Shown piece by piece: positions 8,547 through 18,294 of a stretch of 38,691 nucleotides of DNA. The DNA comes from Patescibacteria group bacterium (GTDB taxonomy: Bacteria > Patescibacteriota > Minisyncoccia > UBA6257 > 2-01-FULL-56-20), in contig JAGWKM010000009.1 in NCBI GenBank assembly GCA_028865305.1, forward strand, positions 1 through 38,691, in the 5' to 3' direction. Under the pieces are notes generated by a model. That model saw only the letters and a list, made by a program, of their open reading frames with translations. It did no database searches and was not told where the DNA came from. Position numbers and translations under genes: made by a program. How positions within the stretch are numbered: position 1 is the stretch's first letter; each line of letters opens with the position of its first letter.

Positions 8547-11003
8547 ATGCGGCTTATCCATTTTATTCTTCTCGGTTCCATTCTTGCGCTTTTCTCGGCC
8601 GTTTTGGTCCCAAAAGCTCAAGCTGGAACGGAAATCAAACTGCCTTACGCGAAGGGCGAGCGATTTGTGGTTGCCGAGGGATATTTTTCCCCGCCGACGC
8701 ATGTCAAAAAAGACGATTATGCGATTGATTTTACCCAAAACGGTTGTAATGCTTATGGTAAGCCTGCGGTTGCGGCGCTCGCGGGGCGGGCATGGGTGGT
8801 GCAGGATTCCGGCTATAATGGCGGTTATGGAACGCAGCTTTTGGTTCTATCCGATGGCAATGTGGTCGGCCGCTACGCACACCTCATTCCGGGGAGTATT
8901 AAAGTGCAATCCGGTGATGCGGTTCGACGCGGCATGCCGCTTGGCGAAATTGGCAATACCGGTTTGGTCATGGGCGCAGCTTGCAGCAAACATCCTGGTA
9001 CCCATTTGCATTTTGCGTTTTACGATAAACAATCTGACGGGACTTTCATCGCGCATGACCCTGAACCAATTTCCGGTTATACGGATATAGCCGAAGGGGA
9101 TTGGTATCTTTCGGATAATGCCCCAGAGGAGGATTTGGCGGGTTCGGTTTTAGGCGTCTCGATCGGCAATGAAATGAATACGGCGGCCAGCGCGACTAAT
9201 ACCATTCAATCCTCTTCGGCGACCAGCAGTCCCGCGGCTGATGGCCTGCCGACCGTGGTAGTATTGCCGGCTGAGAATCTTGTTTCATCGGTTCCTGCCG
9301 GAACCGTTGGTGCTGGCGGCGTGAGTGCAGCGCCTCCGCCGCCAGCCCTGCAAGATACTCCCCAACGAGAAAATCAAAATCCGGATGAAGCAGTGGGGAA
9401 TACAACTTTAAGCGGCTGGTCGGATGATGCCTCTTCGAGTTCCGAAGAATTGATTGGTGTACCGACCAGTTCTGATCGGGACTTTGCGGAGCCACCGCTT
9501 TTGGCCTCTGCGACTTTCAATTCCAGTACGCTTGCAGTCGATCTGGATTGGCAATGGGCGGCTGGCATGGTCGATTCAGGAACGGTCCGATATGCGATTT
9601 TTAATGCGGCAATCAATACCTCTTCGCCGGTTGCGGCGACCTCCTCTTTATCGTTTGGGTATCCGGTTGCTCCATCTGATTTCGGCCAAAATCTTGTCTT
9701 TAGTATTCAGGCAGAGGACAGTTCCGGCAGTACTTTGGCGTTTGCTACGACTTCAATCCGGATTCCCGATTGGTTTACCATTATCCAACCCAATGACGAC
9801 ACCGGTTCCATGGGCAGTTGGTATGACGATAATTGGTATGATTTGGGCACGGGTTTTTATGGAACGATTCGATCACTGATTTTCAAAGGTGCGGTGAATA
9901 CGGATCGTTATCCGCAATTCGGAAATGATATTGCCATTGAAGAATTTTTGGATTCAGATTATTCCCGGATAAATCAAGTATTCGACCTTGGCAGTGCTCC
10001 GCTGACTGATGTGCCTGCCACGATTACGCTTCGTAATCTTAGTATTCCTCTTCAGCCGAATAAATACTATCGACTGGCTACCGTCGAACAACTTCAGAAT
10101 CACAGTGTTATCTTGGAGGGTACCGCGGCCACGGGGACTGCCATGTGGAACGAATTTGTCAATGGTACCGGCATTGTGCGGCACACATATTCGTTTTATC
10201 CCTATCTCGCGGCCGTCATGGTGCCGGAGTGGCCGCCGCTCACGCCTCCCAATCCACCCGCCAACATGTCATTTTCTTTCGACAAGTTCAACCTGAAGGT
10301 CGGGGTTTCCTGGCCGACTTCAACCGATCCGGATACGAATTGGGAATTATTGAATTACGAATTTAATTTAAGCACCTCGACCGCGCTTGACGACTCGCAG
10401 TGGGTATCGATGGATAGAAATTTATCGACGAGTACGCATGTGCAATGGGGAAATTCCTATTTATTTGGCGTCCGTGCCGTGGATGATTTCGGCCACACCT
10501 CGACACCGCTTCTTTCGGCTTGGAATTTTCCGTCGGATTTTACGTTTTACACGCTAGGAAACTGGTTGAGTTCGGCGAGTCAGGATTTTGTTCTGCAAAA
10601 GAGGGGATTATTGCATTCCATTCAGGTTTTTACCGGCGATTTCGGCTCAGGCAGCCGATATCCGGAGTATAATTGGTGTACTATGGATATTTATGACCTT
10701 GAAGCGACCTCTACCGATAATTTACCGTTGCACTTGGCTGCGAACGACGGTTTAAATCGCGCTTACGGTGGCTGCCTGGGCCAGCCGGTGACCTTCGTTT
10801 TTGATTCGGCAAATTTGGAATTGCAGCCGGGCCATCACTATCGCTGGGTTTTAAACGCAAATACCGGGAATCTGTCTACCCAGGCTTCGGTCCGATTTTA
10901 TGGAACGGCGATCGATACTGCGGGAGGCAGATTCAGCGATCCAGCGCTTGCGAATGCTGAATTCATTGTAAATGCTTCATCCGAAATTCTGTTTGCCAAT
11001 TGA
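8547..11003 (+). CDS. secreted M23-family peptidase-like protein with long C-terminal extension
   Basis: signal peptide; VKKDDYAIDFTQNGCNAYGKPAVAALAGRAW...GRYAHLIPGSIKVQSGDAVRRGMPLGEIGNTG...GTHLHFAFY. Confidence 0.82.
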   Translation: MRLIHFILLGSILALFSAVLVPKAQAGTEIKLPYAKGERFVVAEGYFSPPTHVKKDDYAIDFTQNGCNAYGKPAVAALAGRAWVVQDSGYNGGYGTQLLVLSDGNVVGRYAHLIPGSIKVQSGDAVRRGMPLGEIGNTGLVMGAACSKHPGTHLHFAFYDKQSDGTFIAHDPEPISGYTDIAEGDWYLSDNAPEEDLAGSVLGVSIGNEMNTAASATNTIQSSSATSSPAADGLPTVVVLPAENLVSSVPAGTVGAGGVSAAPPPPALQDTPQRENQNPDEAVGNTTLSGWSDDASSSSEELIGVPTSSDRDFAEPPLLASATFNSSTLAVDLDWQWAAGMVDSGTVRYAIFNAAINTSSPVAATSSLSFGYPVAPSDFGQNLVFSIQAEDSSGSTLAFATTSIRIPDWFTIIQPNDDTGSMGSWYDDNWYDLGTGFYGTIRSLIFKGAVNTDRYPQFGNDIAIEEFLDSDYSRINQVFDLGSAPLTDVPATITLRNLSIPLQPNKYYRLATVEQLQNHSVILEGTAATGTAMWNEFVNGTGIVRHTYSFYPYLAAVMVPEWPPLTPPNPPANMSFSFDKFNLKVGVSWPTSTDPDTNWELLNYEFNLSTSTALDDSQWVSMDRNLSTSTHVQWGNSYLFGVRAVDDFGHTSTPLLSAWNFPSDFTFYTLGNWLSSASQDFVLQKRGLLHSIQVFTGDFGSGSRYPEYNWCTMDIYDLEATSTDNLPLHLAANDGLNRAYGGCLGQPVTFVFDSANLELQPGHHYRWVLNANTGNLSTQASVRFYGTAIDTAGGRFSDPALANAEFIVNASSEILFAN

Positions 11004-11035
11004 TGTTTTTTGGAAATCATGGTATAATTTAAACC

Positions 11036-12043
11036 ATGGAACGGTTGATGCGGAAACTTAAAAAATACCTTATTCCACATCCGGAAAACGACCATCGCCC
11101 TCATCTCTTGCGTCGGCATACGGTCTTTTTCGTTTGCGGGTTGATGGTTGTCGCGGAAATTATTTTTTTGGCGGGGCCGTCTTATCTGATTATCCGTTCA
11201 AAGCTATTCGGCGTCATTGTAGTGAATGCCCTTATTGACGAGACCAACGAAAATCGACTGGCAAGCAAATTGCCGCCTTTGCAGGTGAGTCCGCTTTTGC
11301 AGGCGGCGGCACAGGATAAGGCAAATGATATGGCAACGAAAGGATATTTCGCGCATACGAGTCCCCAGGGACTCACGCCTTGGTATTGGTTTGGCGTTGT
11401 CGGTTATAACTTCAGTTCGGCTGGCGAAAATCTCGCAGTTAATTTTTCGGACTCGCAGGATGTGACGAATGCCTGGATGAATTCGCCGGAACATCGTGCG
11501 AATATTTTAAACGGCGATTTCACGCAGATCGGCATGGCAACGGCGCAGGGGACCTATGATGGGCGGCCGGCGATATTTGTCGTTGAATTGTTCGGGGCGC
11601 CGGCGGGGCCGGCCATTATCAGCCATCAACCGCCGACAACCGGCAAATCTGCAGTGGTTATTGCTAAATCGAAAACAAAACCGGCAGCACCGATCCGATT
11701 GGCCGTTGCGACTTCGGGTGCATTGACTTCTACGCCGAGTTTTGTGGCTGTCAAAGGCGCAGAAACGCAGAACGCGGGAACTCCAGCGGGCAATAACCGG
11801 CAGTCGGCAGTGAGCAACCAAAATAATCCGGTGCAAAATGCGGTTGCGGCGCCTCATGCTATTGCAAACGATATTTATCTTTTCATAATCGGCCTTTTTG
11901 TAATTGCGCTTGTACTGAATATTTTCATCAAGATCCGCATCCAATATCCCGGGTTGATTATGGGCGGAGTAATCGTAGTGGCGCTTGCGGCGGTATTCAT
12001 AGTTTTGAATAACCAGGCCGTTTCTCATATTCTGGTATTGTAA
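11036..12043 (+). CDS. membrane CAP/SCP-domain protein
   Basis: TM helices plus LIDETNENRLASKLPPLQVSPLLQAAAQDKANDMATKGYFAHTSPQGLTPWYW...AGENLAVNF...AWMNSPEHRANIL. Confidence 0.87.
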   Translation: MERLMRKLKKYLIPHPENDHRPHLLRRHTVFFVCGLMVVAEIIFLAGPSYLIIRSKLFGVIVVNALIDETNENRLASKLPPLQVSPLLQAAAQDKANDMATKGYFAHTSPQGLTPWYWFGVVGYNFSSAGENLAVNFSDSQDVTNAWMNSPEHRANILNGDFTQIGMATAQGTYDGRPAIFVVELFGAPAGPAIISHQPPTTGKSAVVIAKSKTKPAAPIRLAVATSGALTSTPSFVAVKGAETQNAGTPAGNNRQSAVSNQNNPVQNAVAAPHAIANDIYLFIIGLFVIALVLNIFIKIRIQYPGLIMGGVIVVALAAVFIVLNNQAVSHILVL

Positions 12044-12100
12044 TGTACGGAAATCGAATATTGTGTTATTCTAAATTTGGATTCTTGCGAGGAGGCGGAG

Positions 12101-12265
12101 ATGTATCTGTCGTTTGTGTTTACGACCATAATAATTCTTATGGTTTGCCTCGGCGCTCGGATATTGAGGCCGGAAGAATTCCGTGATTTTTTCCGGCCAA
12201 TCCGGAAGATGGCGACGTGGATCGGCGGCCGGATAATGGTCGCCCGGAAAGCCCTGGGATGGTAA
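12101..12265 (+). CDS. small single-TM protein
   Basis: RBS gcgaggaggcgg before ATG 12101; followed by GC hairpin + T8. Confidence 0.5.
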   Translation: MYLSFVFTTIIILMVCLGARILRPEEFRDFFRPIRKMATWIGGRIMVARKALGW

Positions 12266-12267
12266 GC

Positions 12268-12299
12268 ATGAGGCGCGCATTGCGTCTCTTTTTTTTTAG
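12268..12299 (+). terminator. intrinsic terminator
   Basis: gaggcgcgcattgcgtctctttttttt. Confidence 0.65.
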
Positions 12300-12314
12300 A
12301 ATTACCATAAACGC

Positions 12315-14051
12315 ATGGCTTCGGGATCGACGACGGAATTGATTAAATCCAAGCTCGACCTTGTCGAATTTTTGCGCGGCTATCTTACGCTTCAACCGGC
12401 AGGGCGGAACTTCAAGGCGCTTTGTCCGTTCCATAAGGAAAAGACGCCGTCTTTTATGGTTTCGCCCGATCGGCAGTCGTGGCATTGCTTCGGCTGCGGC
12501 ATCGGCGGCGACCTTTTTGCGTTCCTCATGCGTTACGAGAATATTGAATTCGGCGAAGCATTGCGGATGTTGGCGGAGAAGGCGGGAATTGAGCTCAAAC
12601 GGGAAAACCCGGCCGAGTATAAGTTCAGCGGTTTGCTTTACGATTTGAACGAGCAGGCGAAGAATTATTTCCGGCGGGCGTTTGCGGCGGCGCCGGTTGC
12701 CCAAGAATATCTTGCGAAGCGGGGATTGGAGCAAAAGACAATCGAGGAGTTCGAGCTTGGCTGGGCGCCGAATGAACCGGAAGGATTGTCGATGCATTTG
12801 TTGAACGCCGGCAGTTCGCCGCAGGACCTGATCCAAGCCGGGCTTTCGATCAAGACCGAGCGCGGTCTGATGCTGGATCGTTTCCGCGGGCGCATCATGT
12901 TTCCGATCCACAACCATCTTGGCAAGGTGGTCGGATTCACCGGGCGGATTTTGCCGCAACTCGATCGGGGCGATATGGGGAAATATGTGAACAGTCCCGA
13001 GACGCCGATTTTCCAAAAATCGAGGATTCTCTATGGATTTTGGAAAAGCAAGGATGCGATCCGCGAGGCGAAAACAGCGTTTTTGGTCGAGGGCCAGATG
13101 GATTATCTGATGGCGTGGCAGTCCGGCGTGAAATATGCCATTGCGAGTTCCGGGACGGCATTGACTGCAGACCATTTGCGCGCCGTGCGGCGGTTGGCGG
13201 AAAATCTTATCGTCAGTTTTGATAATGATACGGCTGGCTTGGATGCCGCCGAGCGCGCTATTGACTTGGCCGAGGCAAATGATTTCAGCGTGAAGGTGGC
13301 GACCTTCAAGGATTTCAAGGATGCCGCTGAGGCCGCAGAAGCCGATCCGGAAAATGTCCGCCGCGTGGTCGGGGGCGCCGTGCCCGCACCCGAATTTTAT
13401 TTTCGGAAGTATTTGTTGTTTGGGGACATGGGACAGGGGGCAGGGGACAGGGAAAGCGCGTTCGCCACGCGCGAAGGATTACGCAGTCTTCGCGCCGTTC
13501 TTTTGAAATTAAAAAATATCGCGAGCCCGGTCGAACGCGGCTATTGGCTGCGAGAATTATCAAAGCGCACCGGCGTCGCGGAGCGGACGTTGGAAGAAGA
13601 AGCGGAACGAGCGGGAGATTTGAGCACCCAAAAACCGGCAACCAGCAATCAGGAAAATCAGGTTTCCAAACGTATCGTCTCGCGCCACGAACTCATTTAT
13701 GAAGACCTGCTTACGGCTGCGGTCGCGAAAAATGATTTTCAAATATTGGATGGTTGCGCCGAGTTTTTAAATCCATCACAGAAGGAGATCTTCCGCATTT
13801 TGAAAAATGGCAAAAGGAAAAGCGAAGATCCGGCGCTTGATGAAATCTTGGGTATTGTTGTCTTGCGTGCGTCGAATGATTTAAGCGAATCAGAGATCAA
13901 ATCGCTCAAATCGGAGCTCGCGAAGGAATATTATAAGGAGCGTCGCAGGATTGTGACGCAGGCAATCAAGAATGCGGAGGCGAGGGGGAATGAGGAAGAA
14001 TTGAAATCGGCATTAGAAGAACTGAGAACATTGCCGGCTTCCGCCGAATAA
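12315..14051 (+). CDS. dnaG: DNA primase
   Basis: CHC2 zinc finger CPFHKEKTPSF...HCFGCGIGGD; TOPRIM VEGQMDYLMAWQSG, SFDNDTAG. Confidence 0.95.
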   Translation: MASGSTTELIKSKLDLVEFLRGYLTLQPAGRNFKALCPFHKEKTPSFMVSPDRQSWHCFGCGIGGDLFAFLMRYENIEFGEALRMLAEKAGIELKRENPAEYKFSGLLYDLNEQAKNYFRRAFAAAPVAQEYLAKRGLEQKTIEEFELGWAPNEPEGLSMHLLNAGSSPQDLIQAGLSIKTERGLMLDRFRGRIMFPIHNHLGKVVGFTGRILPQLDRGDMGKYVNSPETPIFQKSRILYGFWKSKDAIREAKTAFLVEGQMDYLMAWQSGVKYAIASSGTALTADHLRAVRRLAENLIVSFDNDTAGLDAAERAIDLAEANDFSVKVATFKDFKDAAEAAEADPENVRRVVGGAVPAPEFYFRKYLLFGDMGQGAGDRESAFATREGLRSLRAVLLKLKNIASPVERGYWLRELSKRTGVAERTLEEEAERAGDLSTQKPATSNQENQVSKRIVSRHELIYEDLLTAAVAKNDFQILDGCAEFLNPSQKEIFRILKNGKRKSEDPALDEILGIVVLRASNDLSESEIKSLKSELAKEYYKERRRIVTQAIKNAEARGNEEELKSALEELRTLPASAE

Positions 14052-14052
14052 A

Positions 14053-14073
14053 AAAGAGCCCGAGGGCTCGAAG
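14053..14073 (-). terminator. intrinsic terminator for minus-strand small gene
   Basis: minus strand: cgagccctcgggctctttttt. Confidence 0.65.
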
Positions 14074-14074
14074 A

Positions 14075-14257
14075 TTAAAGAAGGTTGCAAAAAACTGAGA
14101 GCACCGCGGCCGTAAAGCCAACAACGATTAAACTCAGTGCAAGAAAACAGTCCGCGATTGGAATCGGCGTCTTGCTGTTGGATTGTCTGGAGACCTGCCT
14201 GTAGCCCAAAAAGAATATCAGGCAACCGATTGCGAAGCTGATTATTTGCCAAACCAC
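14075..14257 (-). CDS. small two-TM membrane protein (GTG start)
   Basis: MVWQIISFAIGCLIFFLGYRQ...IVVGFTAAVLSVFCNLL; GAGGTG-like RBS upstream; terminator immediately downstream. Confidence 0.45.
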   Translation of the reverse strand: MVWQIISFAIGCLIFFLGYRQVSRQSNSKTPIPIADCFLALSLIVVGFTAAVLSVFCNLL

Positions 14258-14327
14258 GAGAGGGCACCTCGGAGCAGGATTGTACGCTTCTTGTCAAAAT
14301 ATGCAAAATAAGCAATAATTAACTTTT

Positions 14328-15512
14328 ATGCCACATAAAAAACACGGCAAAAAGGGTGCCAAGCAGCGCCTTCAAAAACGGAATAAGCCAAAAAACGCCA
14401 AGCAAAAACCGCTTTCGAAATTCGAGAAGGCGGTAAAAGCGCATGCGGCGGAGATCAACGAGCTCATTGAACGCGGCCGGCCGCGCGGTTTCGTGACGGA
14501 TAACGAGATCCTCTACTATTTTCCGAAGATCGAAGACAATGTTGAATTGCTCGATGAGATTTACGACCGGCTCGAAAAAGCGGGCATCAAAGTGATTGAA
14601 ACGAGCGCGCTCATCGATTTTTCAAAAGACAAAGATGAGGACAAGTTTGACGATACGCTGGAGTTCGAGGGCGATGTGCCGGATGCGGTGCAGATGTACC
14701 TGAAGGAGATCGGCAAGACGCCGCTTTTGAACAAAGACGAAGAGCGGGATCTTGCGAAGCGCGCGGAAAAAGGCGACGAAGAGGCCCGCCAGCGGTTGAT
14801 GAAGGCGAACCTGCGTTTGGTGGTTTCGATCGCGAAACGGTATGTGAATCGGACGCCGCATTTGAGCATTTTGGACCTGATCCAGGAGGGGAACATCGGC
14901 CTTTCGCGCGCGGTCGAAAAATTCGATTATCGCCGCGGTTTCAAATTCTCAACGTACGCAACCTGGTGGATCCGCCAGGCCATTACGCGCGCATTGGCTG
15001 ACCAGTCGCGCACGGTGCGCATTCCGGTGCACATGGTGGAGACGATTTCGAAATACACGCAAGTGCGGCGGCAGTTGATCCAGGAACTTGGCCGCGATCC
15101 GTTGGCGGAAGAAATTGCCGCCGAGATGGGGATCGACGTGGACAAAGTGCGCCATATCCAGAAAATTTCACAGGAAGTCCTTTCAATCGAGACGCCGATC
15201 GGCGACGAAGAGGATTCCACCCTTTCCGATTTCATTCAAGATGAAAAGAATCCGACGCCTGCGCAGCTTACCGCCCGTGCCATGCTCCGTGATCTGATCC
15301 GTGAGATTATGATCGACCTTTCGGAGCGCGAGCAGCAAATTTTGAAGATGCGATTCGGTTTGGAAGATGGCGTGAGTCACACACTGGAGGAAGTCGGCCG
15401 CGCGTTCGGCGTAACTCGCGAACGCATCCGCCAGATCGAATCCAAAGCTCTTGAAAAGATCCGTGAACATGGCAAGGCCGAGGCGTTGGAAGGATTCGAA
15501 AACCTCGTTTGA
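14328..15512 (+). CDS. rpoD: RNA polymerase primary sigma factor (sigma70)
   Basis: [16 protein letters not shown]-type region 1.2, [56 protein letters not shown]. Confidence 0.95.
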   Translation: MPHKKHGKKGAKQRLQKRNKPKNAKQKPLSKFEKAVKAHAAEINELIERGRPRGFVTDNEILYYFPKIEDNVELLDEIYDRLEKAGIKVIETSALIDFSKDKDEDKFDDTLEFEGDVPDAVQMYLKEIGKTPLLNKDEERDLAKRAEKGDEEARQRLMKANLRLVVSIAKRYVNRTPHLSILDLIQEGNIGLSRAVEKFDYRRGFKFSTYATWWIRQAITRALADQSRTVRIPVHMVETISKYTQVRRQLIQELGRDPLAEEIAAEMGIDVDKVRHIQKISQEVLSIETPIGDEEDSTLSDFIQDEKNPTPAQLTARAMLRDLIREIMIDLSEREQQILKMRFGLEDGVSHTLEEVGRAFGVTRERIRQIESKALEKIREHGKAEALEGFENLV

Positions 15513-15515
15513 TTT

Positions 15516-16181
15516 TTAATCTTTCAGAGGATTAGATTCGACGATCGTCGAATCTAATCCATTTTCTTCGTCCCGGAGGCTGCCGAGTTTTTTTATCGCA
15601 AAACATTCGACGCACTCCGCGATTTTCAGCTCGCGGAGATCGGCTATGAATCCATCGGGGATTTTCACGCGGCCTATCCAAAGACTTTTTTGTTTCATCG
15701 AAAACCCCATTTCATGCAATGCTTCGCGAAGCCATTGGCGTTTTGAACGTTCCCGTTCGGGGATATCGAATGAAACAGCTGTCATATGGCCGGATGGCTG
15801 TTTTCCGTAATCCGGGACGGGTAAAGCTTCGGATTGTCTTTTCAGCAGTATTTTCAATCGCCGTCTTCCCTTGGAAGTAATGAGGAACGACCTCTTTGAT
15901 TTAGCGGTTCGAGTTGTAATGAGCCCATCTTTCTTCAACCACTGGACCAGGTTTTTGCAGCGCGTACGGAAGCGCAATATTTCTTCCCCGTGCATAATCT
16001 TTTCTTCCAGCCAGCGCTCGTTCGCGATGTGGTGTTTTCGCGCTTGCGCAAGCATTTTCCCAAACGAATCCGGTGTGTAATTGCTCGTGAGCACTTCCAC
16101 TAATTCTCCCAAATTGCAGGCATGTTTGCTTAAAATCCGCAGGATCCTGATCGTCCATTTTCCCTTTGCAACTTTTTTCAT
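15516..16181 (-). CDS. wHTH + Cas2-like (PaaX-type) protein
   Basis: N-terminal winged-helix-like region, C-terminal VSFDIPERERSKRQWLREALHEMGFSMKQKSLWIGRVKIPDGF resembling Cas2/PaaX ferredoxin fold; last codons (GLDSTIVESNP) come from the palindrome. Confidence 0.7.
   Translation of the reverse strand: MKKVAKGKWTIRILRILSKHACNLGELVEVLTSNYTPDSFGKMLAQARKHHIANERWLEEKIMHGEEILRFRTRCKNLVQWLKKDGLITTRTAKSKRSFLITSKGRRRLKILLKRQSEALPVPDYGKQPSGHMTAVSFDIPERERSKRQWLREALHEMGFSMKQKSLWIGRVKIPDGFIADLRELKIAECVECFAIKKLGSLRDEENGLDSTIVESNPLKD
15529..15560. repeat. perfect 32-bp palindrome, copy 1
   Basis: ggattagattcgacgatcgtcgaatctaatcc equals its own reverse complement. Confidence 0.97.
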
Positions 16182-16222
16182 GTCCCCACTATAAACTCCA
16201 GATATTAAATTTTTATTAATTG

Positions 16223-16262
16223 ATTAGGATTAGATTCGACGATCGTCGAATCTAATCCTAAT
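16223..16262. repeat. perfect 40-bp palindrome, copy 2 (same 32-bp core)
   Basis: attaggattagattcgacgatcgtcgaatctaatcctaat. Confidence 0.97.
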
Positions 16263-16297
16263 TTGAAAAGGAGAGCTGTGGGTGATAAAGTGTACGC

Positions 16298-18214
16298 ATG
16301 ACTTTGGATGAAGTGCGCGGGAAATATCTTGAATTTTTCAAGGCGCGGGGGCACGCGATCATTCCTTCGGCGCCGCTCGTTCCCGAGAATGATCCGACGA
16401 CGCTTTTTACGGGCTCGGGCATGCAGCCTTTGGTGCCTTATCTTTTGGGCCAACCGCATCCGGCGGGGAAGCGCGTGGCGGACTCGCAGAAAAGCTTCCG
16501 TGCGGAGGATATTGATGAGGTTGGCGATAATCGCCACACGACCTTTTTCGAGATGCTTGGGAACTGGTCCTTCGGCGATTATTTTAAAGCGGAACAATTG
16601 CCGTGGTTTTTTGAATTTTTGACAAAGGAGATCGGACTTGAGGCGCAAAACCTCTATGTGACCGTTTTTGCGGGCGATCGGGAAACCGGCATTCCGGCTG
16701 ACGAGGAATCGGTTGGGATCTGGAAAAAATTGTTTGCGGACGCGGGTGTTCCGGATGCGCAGTATATCGCACTTGGCTCTGAGGAGAACGGCAGCGCGGT
16801 TGGCATGCAGGGCGGACGTATTTTTTCATATGACGTGAAAAAGAACTGGTGGAGCCGCGCGGGTGTGCCGGCAAACATGCCGGCGGGGGAGCCGGGCGGT
16901 CCGGATTCGGAAGTGTTCTACGATTTCGGAACTCCTCATGATGAAAAATTCGGCAAAGAATGCCATCCGAACTGCGATTGCGGCCGGTTTTTGGAAATCG
17001 GCAATTCGGTATTCATGGAATATAAGAAAAATGAAGATGGCACGTTCTCAAAGTTGGTGCAACGCAATGTCGATTTCGGCGGTGGATTGGAGCGGATTGC
17101 GATGGCAGCAAACGGCGTTCCCGATATGTTCCTTGTAAACCATAAGGCGATCCTCGATCAAGTTGAAAAAGCGAGCGGAAAAAAATATCAAGGAGAGGAC
17201 CAGTATGCTTTCCGCGTCATCGCCGATCACATTAAAGCCGCAGTGTTCCTTTTAGGCGATGGCGTGCGTCCTGCCAATAAAGAGCGCGGCTATGTCTTGC
17301 GCCGTTTGATCCGCAAGGCCGTGTTTGAAGGGCATCGATTGGGCATGGATTCAGTGAAGTGGATGATCTCGGCTGGCGGGTCGACCATTACGTCGTATGC
17401 AGACCAGTATCAAAATCTCATCGAGCACAAATCGGAGATCGTGGCTGCACTCGAGGCGGAAGCGGCCAAATTCTTGGCGACGCTTGAAGGCGGTATGGAT
17501 ATTTTGCAGGAATTGATCCAGGCGCGGATGCATTCGCCCGTGCATGAAAAAACGATAACCGGTGAGGATGCGTTTGTGCTGTTTACAACCTATGGTTTTC
17601 CGCTCGAACTCACCCTTGAAAAGGCGAGGGAGGTTGGTTTTACGGTGGATGTAAAGACATTCCGTGAACTTTTTGAAAAACACCAGGAACTATCCCGCAC
17701 TGCTTCTGCCGGCACCTTCAAGGGTGGTCTGGCGGACCATTCGGAAAAGACGACGCGGCTGCACACGGCGCACCATCTGCTTTTGAAGGCGCTCCAGATC
17801 GTGCTCGGGCCGCAGGTGAAGCAGCGCGGTTCGAATATCACGAGCGAGCGGTTGCGGATGGATTTCAATTATGATGGCAAAATGACCGATGAGCAAAAAA
17901 AAGAAGTCGAACGGATCGTAAATGAAAAAATTGCCGAAGACCTGCCGGTCGTCCGGAGCGAAATGCCGCGCGAGGAAGCGGAGAAGCTTGGTGCCGAGCA
18001 TGAATTTGGCCAAAAGTATCCGGAACGTGTTTCGGTCTATTCCATCGGGCCGGAAGCGGCAGTGCCGGAACATCCGCAGTTTGATAAGGCGTTCTCGATC
18101 GAATTTTGCGGTGGTCCGCACGTGCGGCATACCGGCGAGATTGGTCATTTCAAACTGATGAAAGAGGAAGCTGTCGGAGCAGGAATACGTCGGGTTCGGG
18201 GAGTGGTTGAATAA
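16298..18214 (+). CDS. alaS: alanyl-tRNA synthetase, short form lacking C-terminal DHHA1/C-Ala region
   Basis: FTGSGMQPLVPYLLG, FFEMLGNWSFGDYF, editing motifs HTAHHLL and CGGPH; ends right after second additional domain. Confidence 0.93.
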   Translation: MTLDEVRGKYLEFFKARGHAIIPSAPLVPENDPTTLFTGSGMQPLVPYLLGQPHPAGKRVADSQKSFRAEDIDEVGDNRHTTFFEMLGNWSFGDYFKAEQLPWFFEFLTKEIGLEAQNLYVTVFAGDRETGIPADEESVGIWKKLFADAGVPDAQYIALGSEENGSAVGMQGGRIFSYDVKKNWWSRAGVPANMPAGEPGGPDSEVFYDFGTPHDEKFGKECHPNCDCGRFLEIGNSVFMEYKKNEDGTFSKLVQRNVDFGGGLERIAMAANGVPDMFLVNHKAILDQVEKASGKKYQGEDQYAFRVIADHIKAAVFLLGDGVRPANKERGYVLRRLIRKAVFEGHRLGMDSVKWMISAGGSTITSYADQYQNLIEHKSEIVAALEAEAAKFLATLEGGMDILQELIQARMHSPVHEKTITGEDAFVLFTTYGFPLELTLEKAREVGFTVDVKTFRELFEKHQELSRTASAGTFKGGLADHSEKTTRLHTAHHLLLKALQIVLGPQVKQRGSNITSERLRMDFNYDGKMTDEQKKEVERIVNEKIAEDLPVVRSEMPREEAEKLGAEHEFGQKYPERVSVYSIGPEAAVPEHPQFDKAFSIEFCGGPHVRHTGEIGHFKLMKEEAVGAGIRRVRGVVE

Positions 18215-18294
18215 TGTGTTTGCAAAAAGTGTCTGCTTTGCCTAAACTCAAAGCGCGTATTTAGCACATTAAATTTTAGAAATGAGGAAAAGTT

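Noticed and set aside
15529-15560. Palindrome as an ordinary rho-independent terminator
   Set aside because: Weak T-tracts on both sides and AT-containing stem; identical second copy between divergent genes is not explained. Not excluded as partial function.
16205-16648. ORF 147 aa on minus strand ending GLDSTIVESNP
   Set aside because: Antisense to alaS; the shared peptide is just the palindrome translated.
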